Assembly (NCBI GenBank): GCA_026397855.1
Contig: JAPLUA010000300.1
Coordinates: 1 to 23,240 of the forward strand
From: Verrucomicrobiota bacterium
GTDB lineage: Bacteria > Verrucomicrobiota > Verrucomicrobiia > Limisphaerales > UBA8199
DNA length: 23,240 bases
Direction of reading: 5' to 3'
In this document: one piece after another, positions 17,621 through 23,240 of the stretch
Numbering within the stretch: position 1 is the stretch's first letter
Layout of the letters: each line of letters begins with the position of its first letter
Notes under the pieces: model-generated
The model's database searches: none
What the model was told of the DNA's origin: nothing
What the model saw: only the letters and a program-made list of their open reading frames with translations
Translations under genes and position numbers: made by a program

Positions 17621-18110
17621 GGCATTAGAGCGATTTGGAGTCGTTTGTAACATTCCCAGGCCGCGCGCCCAGCGTGACAATGTAACAAACGGCCCCAAGG
17701 CCCTTCCCGGCGCCCCCCGGTGCCGTGCCTCCCCGGCGCTCCAAGCGTGTTCCAACGGTAGTGCTACGGTAGCGCTACGGTATTGCCCCCGTAGCGGCCC
17801 CATGTTGATCAGATCAACATGGGGCCGCTACCGTAGTGCTACGGGGGCAATACGGGGGCACTACCGTTGAATCACGCTTGCGCCACCCTTCCAAAGCCAC
17901 CGGGCCCGGCTTTGTAACGTAACAAAGCGGCAGCCGGGGGTTGGACGGACCAACTGCGGAACACGGGTGGACAGAGTTACGCGGGCTGAAACGGGGGATG
18001 GGGAGGCGGCCTGGAATGCCCCGCAATCGCGCCTGGAGGCCGCTACAGGGCGTTGAGGGGGTCGAGTGGTAGTGGGGGACCCCTGGAATGTAACAAATCG
18101 CTCTAATGCC
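17621..18110. repeat. Inverted-repeat-bounded non-coding element (MITE-like?)
   Basis: GGCATTAGAGCGATTTG at 17621-17637 is repeated perfectly in reverse complement at 18094-18110. The similarity continues inward as TAACATTCCCAGG on the left and TTACATTCCAGG on the right, with about 10 extra bases on the left. The element is 490 bp, encodes no recognisable protein and contains the 139-bp palindrome. No target-site duplication is evident, so transposon origin is only a guess. Confidence 0.6.
17742..17880. repeat. 139-bp palindrome made of 11-bp units
   Basis: Two 69-base arms surround a single A at 17811. The inner 20 bases (17791-17810 with 17812-17831) and, apart from two mismatches, the outer 22 bases pair perfectly. 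Over the full arms 53 of 69 positions match. Each arm holds four 11-base units beginning GTA. Left arm: GTAGTGCTACG, GTAGCGCTACG, GTATTGCCCCC, GTAGCGGCCCC. Right arm read in reverse: GTAGTGCCCCC, GTATTGCCCCC, GTAGCACTACG, GTAGCGGCCCC. As RNA it would form a very long hairpin. Confidence 0.85.
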
Positions 18111-18372
18111 CGTTATCCGATGTGACGTAACAAAGGCATTGGATCCCCGATGGGGGCTTGGGGTGGTCCTGTCGGGGATCGCGGGCCATCAACAGGTCGC
18201 TCCTGCGGAGCTGGCGGGCTGGGTCGGCCCTGCGGGACAAGGGGCCACCGCACTTTGCGCAATGCTTCTGCTCCCTCGAAATCCTGTCGGCATTGGGCAC
18301 GAATGTCCGCGCTCCGCGGGACCCCCTGCAGCTCGCGAATGGGCCAGATCGAATCGAGTCCAATCGAGTCGC

Positions 18373-18400
18373 TTGACACCCCCGCGTTCGCTGTTATCCT
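18373..18400 (+). promoter_or_regulatory. Sigma-70 promoter of rpmH-rnpA
   Basis: A perfect -35 box TTGACA (18373-18378), a 16-base spacer and TATCCT (18395-18400, 4 of 6). Transcription should begin near 18407, giving a leader of about 75 bases before rpmH. The leader starts with a small hairpin, CTCCG-TGAA-CGGAG (18407-18420). This is the best promoter match in the window. Confidence 0.7.
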
Positions 18401-18479
18401 CTCAGGCTCCGTGAACGGAGTGTTTCCTGACGGCAAGTCATCTGGAACACGGCTTGCGGGCACCGAACTGAACTGATTT

Positions 18480-18617
18480 ATGAAACGACAATATCAACCG
18501 TCGAAGATACGCCGCAAACGGCAGCACGGGTTCCTGAATCGGAATTCGAGCAAGAGCGGGCGCGCCACCCTGGCCAACCGCCGCCGCGTCGGGCGCAAAC
18601 GGCTAACCCCGGTGTAA
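18480..18617 (+). CDS. rpmH: Large-subunit ribosomal protein bL34
   Basis: The 45-residue protein begins MKRQYQPSKIRRKRQHGFL and continues with SKSGRATLANRRRVGRKRLTPV, the unmistakable bL34 pattern of a basic, arginine-rich ribosomal protein. Its length is normal. The start is fixed by the conserved N-terminus; no strong Shine-Dalgarno sequence is seen. It heads the rpmH-rnpA-yidD-yidC-jag cluster conserved in many bacteria, with a promoter about 80 bases upstream. In many genomes dnaA and the replication origin lie beside it, but dnaA is not in this window. Confidence 0.95.
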   Translation: MKRQYQPSKIRRKRQHGFLNRNSSKSGRATLANRRRVGRKRLTPV

Positions 18618-18641
18618 GCCGGTGGCCTTCCAGGCGCCGGA

Positions 18642-19064
18642 ATGTTCAAGGTCCAATGCGCCGAAGCGTGGAATGAGCTAAATAGCGTGGGCCCCACCTC
18701 TGATGAGACGCCGCGACGCCTGCGGTTTTGCCGCGCGGCGCGCATCAAGCAGGGCCGTGATTTTCGCCGGACGCGACAGGGCGGGGAGCGGCTGGTGTCC
18801 GGTTGCCTGATCGCCAACTGGCGTCGGCTCCCGGCACAGGCCTCTTCCCGGCTGGGAGTGATCACAGCCAGCCGGATCGGGGGCGCGGTGGTCCGCAACC
18901 GCGCCCGCAGGCTCATGCGCGAGAGCTTCCGGCTCCACCAGCACGACCTGGCCGCGCCGGTGGACCTGGTGCTGGTGGCGCGGCAGTCCATTGCAGGCAA
19001 AGGTTTCGCGGGCGTGGAACGGGACTTCCTGGCGGCGCTGCGGAAGGCAAAGCTGTTAAGGTGA
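18642..19064 (+). CDS. rnpA: Ribonuclease P protein component
   Basis: This protein subunit of RNase P supports the catalytic RNA in trimming tRNA 5' ends. The RNR signature is at 85-87 within GGAVVRNRARRLMRESFRLH. Upstream, VSGCLIANW and SSRLGVITASRIG, and downstream DLVLVARQS and the C-terminal helix VERDFLAALRKAKLL, match the family. The listed frame gives 140 residues, but about the first 22 (before PRRLRF) are not conserved. The true start may therefore be an internal codon such as the GTG at 18687. It begins 24 bases after rpmH. Confidence 0.93.
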   Translation: MFKVQCAEAWNELNSVGPTSDETPRRLRFCRAARIKQGRDFRRTRQGGERLVSGCLIANWRRLPAQASSRLGVITASRIGGAVVRNRARRLMRESFRLHQHDLAAPVDLVLVARQSIAGKGFAGVERDFLAALRKAKLLR

Positions 19065-19082
19065 TATTAGGGAACGAGCCGA

Positions 19083-19394
19083 TTGAATATAGTCCAACAT
19101 ATTTTAGTTCTTAGCGTGCGCCTGTATCGCTGGGTGATTTCCCCGGCGAAGGCCCTGCTGTTCGGGCCCCTTGGGCGCTGCCGCTTCACGCCGAGCTGTT
19201 CCGAATACGCGCTGGGCGCGATCCAGTCGCACGGCGCGCTGCAAGGCGGGGGCCTGGCTGTCCGCCGGATCTGCCGCTGCCATCCCTGGGGCGGCTGCGG
19301 CGAGGATCCGGTCCCAGGCCGCAAATCCGAAGTCCGAAATCTGAAATCCGAGCTTTCCGGGATCCAGGCGCAGCGCAGCTCTTGCAGGCATTAA
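19083..19394 (+). CDS. yidD: Membrane protein insertion efficiency factor YidD
   Basis: YidD is a small membrane-associated protein that assists YidC-dependent insertion. The conserved core is clear: YRWVISPAKALLFGPLGRCR, FTPSCSEYALGAIQ and CRCHPWGGCGEDPVP, with the family cysteines at 33, 39, 64, 66 and 72. The frame starts with TTG at 19083; no better start was found. The core ends near residue 79. The remaining 24 or so residues (GRKSEVRNLKSELSG...) are encoded by a 7-bp tandem repeat plus a short tail and are not typical of YidD. The gene ends 9 bases before yidC. Confidence 0.92.
   Translation: MNIVQHILVLSVRLYRWVISPAKALLFGPLGRCRFTPSCSEYALGAIQSHGALQGGGLAVRRICRCHPWGGCGEDPVPGRKSEVRNLKSELSGIQAQRSSCRH
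19323..19350 (+). repeat. 7-bp tandem repeat inside the yidD 3' end
   Basis: Units AAATCCG, AAGTCCG, AAATCTG and AAATCCG follow directly after the conserved YidD core and encode KSEVRNLKSE. The array is related to the one at 5945-5982 in nuoM. Confidence 0.75.
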
Positions 19395-19403
19395 CCAACC
19401 AGC

Positions 19404-21212
19404 ATGGACCGGAAATCAATCGTCGTCATCACCAGTTGCCTGTTCCTGATTGTCCTCTGGAACTTCCTGATCGTCCCCAAGCTTAACCCGCCCCGGCCCA
19501 TTCCGCCGGGTGCGACGAATGCGCCGATCACCTCGCTGGCCGCCAGCAATCGGGCTGCTCCCGCGCCGCCGATCATGGCGGAAGCGCCTCCAGCGGCCCC
19601 GAAACCCTTTGTTGCTGCGGATGTTCCGGAAGAGCTCCTGGAAGTCGCCAACGAAAACGCCCACTACACCTTCACCTCGCATGGTGGCGGCCTGAAGCTG
19701 GTCGAGCTCATGCACTATCCCGAAACCGTCCCGACCCGCCGCGAGAAGCAGCCCCATAGCAGCAACGTCGCGACGTTGAACTCGTTTACCCTCGCGCCGA
19801 CCCTGGCTCTGCTGGATGGCGAGGCGGTGCAGGGCGATGGCATTTTCACCCTCACGAAGATCGGCAACCAGGTGCGAGCCGAGAAGTCCCTCACCAACGG
19901 CCTCAAGATCGTGAAGGAATTTGTGCTGGGCACAAACTACCTGGTGACGGCGACCGTGCGGCTGGAGAACAGCACGGCGCAGCCGCTGGCGTTGCCCGCC
20001 CAGGAATGGGTGGTCGGCACTGCCACGCCGATGTATGCGCGCGACAACGGACTGGCGGTGGGCGTGCTATGGTACAACGGCAGCAAGACCGAAGAGGTTG
20101 GCGCCAGCTACTTTTCCTCGCGGGGCTTTGCCTGCATGCCGCGCATCCCGCCCACGGAATATCGGGGCGGGGCCAGCAATGTGGTCTGGGTGGCGGTACA
20201 CAACCAGTTCTTCACCCTGGCCGTGATGCCGCAGTCAGTCACCAACCGGACCGCAATTCCGCCGGCCAAGGGCGTCGTAGTGCGCAAGGTGAACCTGCCG
20301 CGTCCCATCGGCGAAGAGGGACGTCCGGTGGCCGCCGACGCCCCTTTGCCGGAAGGCTACGAAGCCGCGCTGGTTTTTCCGGCGGAAACTCTGGCACCGC
20401 ACCAGATCCTGGAACGTCAGATCAACCTCTTCGCCGGGCCGAAGGAATACCAGACCCTGGCCCGCATCGGCGACCGCTTTAATAACAACCTCGATTTGGT
20501 GATGAACTTCGGTTGGGCGGGGTTCTTTTCCAAGGCGCTGCTGCTGAGCATGAATTGGTTGCACAACGCGCTGAGCTTTTCCTACGGCTGGGCCATCATT
20601 GCGATCACCATCATTATCAAGGTGCTTTTCTGGCCTCTGACCCAGGCCAGCACGCGCTCGATGAAGCGGATGCAGGCCCTGCAGCCGCAGATGAACGCCA
20701 TCCGGGAGAAATACAAGGATGACCCGGTCAAGGCGAACAAGAAGACGATGGAATACATGAAGGAGCACAAGGTCAGCCCGTTGGGGGGCTGCCTGCCGAT
20801 GGTCCTGCAAATCCCCGTCTTCTTCGGCTTCTACTCCATGATCCAAAGCGCCATCGAGCTGCGCGGGGCGCACTTCCTCTGGGTCAAAGACCTGTCCCAG
20901 CCCGATACCCTGTTCATGATTCCCGGCACCACCTTCCCGTTCAACCTCCTGCCGCTGATCATGGGCGTCACGATGCTTTGGCAGGCGCGCCTGACCCCCC
21001 CCTCGCCCGGCATGGACCCGATGCAGGCCAAAATGATGCGCTACATGCCGCTCATGTTCATCGTCTTCCTCTATAATTTCTCCGCCGGGCTGGCCCTCTA
21101 CTGGACCGTCCAAAACCTGTTGACCATCGCCCAGACCAAGCTGACCAAGATGGCCCCGGAGACCACGGCCAATGGTCCGGTATTGACGCCGACGGCGAAA
21201 AAGAGGAAATAG
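19404..21212 (+). CDS. yidC: Membrane protein insertase YidC
   Basis: YidC inserts and folds inner-membrane proteins, alone or with SecYEG. The 602 residues follow the Gram-negative plan. An N-terminal helix (about 5-24) comes first, then a Pro/Ala-rich linker and a large periplasmic beta-domain (about 75-345). The conserved C-terminal core begins at about 370, WAGFFSKALLLSMNWLH. R418 in TQASTRSMKRMQ is the conserved hydrophilic-groove arginine. The LGGCLPMVLQIPVFFGFY and NFSAGLALYWTVQN segments are diagnostic. It ends in a basic tail (TAKKRK). The large periplasmic domain indicates a cell with an outer membrane. Confidence 0.96.
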   Translation: MDRKSIVVITSCLFLIVLWNFLIVPKLNPPRPIPPGATNAPITSLAASNRAAPAPPIMAEAPPAAPKPFVAADVPEELLEVANENAHYTFTSHGGGLKLVELMHYPETVPTRREKQPHSSNVATLNSFTLAPTLALLDGEAVQGDGIFTLTKIGNQVRAEKSLTNGLKIVKEFVLGTNYLVTATVRLENSTAQPLALPAQEWVVGTATPMYARDNGLAVGVLWYNGSKTEEVGASYFSSRGFACMPRIPPTEYRGGASNVVWVAVHNQFFTLAVMPQSVTNRTAIPPAKGVVVRKVNLPRPIGEEGRPVAADAPLPEGYEAALVFPAETLAPHQILERQINLFAGPKEYQTLARIGDRFNNNLDLVMNFGWAGFFSKALLLSMNWLHNALSFSYGWAIIAITIIIKVLFWPLTQASTRSMKRMQALQPQMNAIREKYKDDPVKANKKTMEYMKEHKVSPLGGCLPMVLQIPVFFGFYSMIQSAIELRGAHFLWVKDLSQPDTLFMIPGTTFPFNLLPLIMGVTMLWQARLTPPSPGMDPMQAKMMRYMPLMFIVFLYNFSAGLALYWTVQNLLTIAQTKLTKMAPETTANGPVLTPTAKKRK

Positions 21213-21265
21213 ACTGTAAAGATCGTGCGACCCTGAGCCGCCAATCATTCAACCTGAAACACGTT

Positions 21266-21700
21266 ATGCCTGCTGAACCTCAAGCCACGCTGCAGAAACT
21301 GCTGGAACTGCTCGGATTCCCGTCCACCGTTGAGCAACATCCCATGGAGGACAGCCTCCTGCTCGATGTGAAAGCCGATGACTCGGGCCGCCTCATCGGG
21401 CGCCAGGGCCAGACTTTGTCCGATCTCCAATACATCACCAACCGCCTCCTCTTCCAGCAGGATCCATCGGTGCCCAAGGTGATGCTGGACGTCAGCGGCT
21501 ATCGGGCGCAGGCCCGCGAGGCCCTCGTGAAGAAGGCCAAGGATGCCGCGGAAAAAGTCCGGCGCTGGGGTGATGTGGTGGAGCTGGAACCGTTAAGCGC
21601 GTTCGACCGGCGCATCATCCACCAGGCCCTCAGGGACGATCCCGGCATCGAAACCCACAGCGTCGAGGTCGAAGGCACCGAGAAGAAGGCCAGGCGGTGA
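21266..21700 (+). CDS. KH-R3H RNA-binding protein (Jag/KhpB-like)
   Basis: The 144-residue protein has a KH domain with the loop GRLIGRQGQTLSDLQYITN (41-59) and an R3H domain around PLSAFDRRIIHQALRDD (about 109-125, R115/H119). The N-terminal Jag domain found in Firmicutes KhpB is missing, as is usual for short versions. Its place directly after yidC is the conserved position for jag. It probably binds RNA, with the exact role unknown. The last 71 bases overlap the converging AMP nucleosidase frame; the Jag end itself looks plausible. Confidence 0.88.
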   Translation: MPAEPQATLQKLLELLGFPSTVEQHPMEDSLLLDVKADDSGRLIGRQGQTLSDLQYITNRLLFQQDPSVPKVMLDVSGYRAQAREALVKKAKDAAEKVRRWGDVVELEPLSAFDRRIIHQALRDDPGIETHSVEVEGTEKKARR

Positions 21701-22373
21701 CCTTCTGGTCGCTGGTTGAGGTCTTAATGCCCTCGGGCACCATCGGCTGATCGGAGACCAGCAGCAAGGCGCCGCTGGGGATTTCATTGTGGAAGCCGGT
21801 GATAAAGATGGTCGCCGTCTCCATGTCAATGGCCATGCACCGGATCCGGCGCAGATACTTCTTCAGCTCCTCGTCGTGCTCCCACACCCGCCGGTTGGTG
21901 GTGTAAACCGTGCCGGTCCAGTAATCGCGCCGGTGATTGCGAATGGTGGTGGAGATCGCCTTCTGCAGGCTGAAGGCTGGCAGGGCCGGCACCTCCGGGG
22001 GAAAATAATCGTTGGAGGTTCCTTCCCCGCGGATGGCGGCGATCGGCAGAATGAGGTCGCCGATTTTGTTCTTCTTCTTCAGCCCGCCGCACTTGCCCAG
22101 GAACAGGCAGGCCTTGGGCTGGATGGCGCACAGCAGGTCCATGATCGTGGCGGCGCCGGCGCTGCCCATGCCGAAGTTGATGATGCTGATGCCGTTGGCG
22201 GTGGCGTTGAGCATCGGCCGGTCCTCGCCCCGCACCGGCACGTTGTGCCACTCGGCGAAGAGGCGGACATAGTTGCTGAAATTGACCAGGAGGATGTACT
22301 TCCCGAACTCCTCCAGCGGCGTGCCCGTGTAGCGCGGCAGCCAGTTGGCCACAATGTCGTGCTTGGTCTTCAT
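21630..22373 (-). CDS. amn: AMP nucleosidase with an altered C-terminus
   Basis: It cleaves AMP to adenine and ribose 5-phosphate, in purine salvage or AMP control. The 247 residues match the short (Bacteroidetes-type) AMP nucleosidases: MKTKHDIVANWLPRYTGTP at the start, NFGMGSAGAATIMDLL, FLGKCGGLKKK, IRGEGTSNDYFPPEVPA, YTTNRRVWEHDEE and the active-site-like MAIDMETATIF (180-190). Identity is clear up to SDQKVT (residue 226). The family then usually continues for about 30 residues with a helix ending near SVKHLRF. Here it is replaced by 21 arginine/cysteine-rich residues read from the antisense strand of jag. The gene may be slightly truncated by a deletion; activity is uncertain. The start lies 9 bases after the rsmD stop. 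Confidence 0.88.
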   Translation of the reverse strand: MKTKHDIVANWLPRYTGTPLEEFGKYILLVNFSNYVRLFAEWHNVPVRGEDRPMLNATANGISIINFGMGSAGAATIMDLLCAIQPKACLFLGKCGGLKKKNKIGDLILPIAAIRGEGTSNDYFPPEVPALPAFSLQKAISTTIRNHRRDYWTGTVYTTNRRVWEHDEELKKYLRRIRCMAIDMETATIFITGFHNEIPSGALLLVSDQPMVPEGIKTSTSDQKVTAWPSSRCLRPRRCGFRCRDRP

Positions 22374-22382
22374 GGCCTCAAA

Positions 22383-22997
22383 TCAGGGATTCGGTGAGGC
22401 GGGGTCCACGGGAGCCGCCCCGTGCTCCGCTGTCAGGAATCGCATCAGGGTGTCCCCGTGCCTGAGCGTCTTCTTCTCCCGCCAGGGCGGCGGCAGGGTG
22501 AGCGTGTCGCGTTTCGTATGGCCCAGCACGAGCAGCCCGTCCGTCGCCAGCAGGGCCGGCAAGCTCTTGTCATCGAGCAGTTGCTGGGCCAAGGAAGTGG
22601 AGCGGCGCCCGACATTCTTCTCCCCGTAGGGCGGGTCAGCCATGACCAGGTCGAATTGATCCCCGGCCGCCGCCAACTGGGACAGCACGGCAAAAACATC
22701 CTGCACCCGCACCTGCATGGTGTCGGGCGGGAAGCCGGCGATCTGGAAGTTCTGGCGCAGCACTTCCGCATGGCGCGACGACCTCTCGACGCACACCGCG
22801 GCGACCGCGCCCCGGCTGAGGCATTCGAGGCTCAAGGCACCCGTGCCGGCGAACAGCTCCAGCACTCGTGCCCCCGCGACCCGGCCGCCCAGGCTGTTGA
22901 ACACCGCCTGCTTGACGAGGTCCGGCGTCGGCCGCACCCCCAGGCCTTTGGGCACCTTCAGAATCCGGCGAGCCGCGTTTCCACCTGTGATGCGCAT
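22383..22997 (-). CDS. rsmD: 16S rRNA (guanine966-N2)-methyltransferase RsmD
   Basis: It methylates G966 of 16S rRNA during 30S assembly, using S-adenosylmethionine. The 204 residues begin MRITGGNAARRILKVPKG, typical of RsmD, with RPTPDLVKQAVFNSL (22-36). The SAM-binding motif is LELFAGTGALSLE (46-58) and the catalytic DPPYG is at 121-125. The C-terminal 20 residues are Pro/Ala-rich and unconserved. It is followed 9 bases later by amn and probably shares a transcript with it. Confidence 0.94.
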   Translation of the reverse strand: MRITGGNAARRILKVPKGLGVRPTPDLVKQAVFNSLGGRVAGARVLELFAGTGALSLECLSRGAVAAVCVERSSRHAEVLRQNFQIAGFPPDTMQVRVQDVFAVLSQLAAAGDQFDLVMADPPYGEKNVGRRSTSLAQQLLDDKSLPALLATDGLLVLGHTKRDTLTLPPPWREKKTLRHGDTLMRFLTAEHGAAPVDPASPNP

Positions 22998-23006
22998 AGT
23001 TCAGTT

Positions 23007-23240
23007 TTAACCCGTCATCCGTCGGCACTGTAGCTGAAGTGGGACCTCATTGACAAGGCCAGCGCAGGCCGGGCCTGCATCATTGATCTGCCAGGTGTCC
23101 GTCAACAACCCGGTCCCGTTGCCCAGATACGTGTGTAAATCCGGCGTTCCGGCGGCGCTGAGCGTCACCTGGATGCGCGCCCGCCGCCGCCGGCTCGGCC
23201 CGCGTGCCGGTGAGCGCCAGTTCCACCCGCAAATCCCCTG
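23007..23240 (-). CDS. 3' end of an unidentified gene, apparently frameshifted
   Basis: On the minus strand a frame enters from the window edge and ends at TAA (23007-23009). Residues such as ARIQVTLSAAGTPDLHTYLG and TDTWQIND look like a beta-sandwich domain. The first 20 or so codons read better in another frame (DLRVELALTGTRAEPAAAG). Skipping one base in the GCG-rich run near 23178-23192 would join them. This could be a sequencing error or a real lesion. I cannot name the family; an extracellular beta-sandwich domain is only a guess. Confidence 0.4.
   Translation of the reverse strand, partial: QGICGWNWRSPARGPSRRRRARIQVTLSAAGTPDLHTYLGNGTGLLTDTWQINDAGPACAGLVNEVPLQLQCRRMTG

Larger units (their letters stand above)
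17555..18479. other. Long non-coding region upstream of rpmH
   Basis: About 925 bases without a convincing gene. It holds a 490-bp inverted-repeat-bounded element (17621-18110) with a central palindrome, four GTAACAAA motifs, a 9-bp stem (GATCCCCGA 18142-18150 with TCGGGGATC 18172-18180) and the rpmH promoter. Short frames near 18103-18476 have no recognisable domains. I see no RNase P RNA, SRP RNA or tRNA signature. Confidence 0.55.

Noticed and set aside
17555..17803. Extended N-terminus of the 16352-17554 membrane protein
   Set aside because: The 83 extra residues lack protein-like character and are read through the palindromic element; MRKRLLLAVPL is a natural signal-peptide start.
17758..17864. 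CRISPR array
   Set aside because: Units are 11 bases with no spacers, arranged as a palindrome, and no cas genes are present.
18103..18476. Small overlapping frames on both strands upstream of rpmH, one with an HCAKCGGP stretch resembling half a zinc ribbon
   Set aside because: Only one cysteine pair, no homologous context, arginine/proline-rich composition typical of GC-rich non-coding DNA.

Overview
The window looks like a GC-rich bacterial chromosome segment, most plausibly from the Verrucomicrobiota (perhaps Pedosphaera/Limisphaerales-like). This rests on protein flavour, few clear Shine-Dalgarno sites and many short-period intergenic repeats, so it is an inference. No rRNA, tRNA, insertion sequence, prophage or CRISPR array was found.

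Layout. Positions 389-2952 (+) hold rpoD (primary sigma factor) closely followed by a UPF0173 metallo-hydrolase. Positions 3092-4182 (+) hold a secreted beta-helix protein that appears split by a frameshift. Positions 4469-16163 (-) form one tightly packed respiratory complex I operon: nuoA-B-C-D-H-I-J-K, an MrpD-like antiporter subunit, a small two-helix membrane protein, a NuoL-like antiporter subunit, nuoM and nuoN. Upstream of it (16352-17554, -) lies a membrane protein of unknown function. Positions 17621-18110 hold a non-coding element with inverted-repeat ends and a 139-bp central palindrome built of 11-bp units. Positions 18373-21700 (+) are the classic rpmH-rnpA-yidD-yidC-jag cluster with a good promoter. 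Positions 21630-22997 (-) hold rsmD and an AMP nucleosidase gene whose end runs into jag. The last 230 bases hold the end of an unidentified minus-strand gene that seems frameshifted.

How the genes work together. The nuo operon encodes the quinone-reducing and membrane arms of complex I, but nuoE, nuoF and nuoG (the NADH-oxidising module) are absent and nuoD abuts nuoH directly. It has four antiporter-like subunits instead of three, and the NuoL-like one carries an amphipathic lateral helix that looks about 25-30 residues longer than usual. This matches a class of complex I variants with a fourth proton-pumping subunit. The rpmH cluster covers a ribosomal protein, tRNA 5' maturation and membrane-protein insertion.

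The least explained features are the repeats. Imperfect 7-, 9- and 11-bp tandem arrays lie between genes. Three of them (at nuoM, nuoI and yidD) run into conserved genes and encode their last residues.
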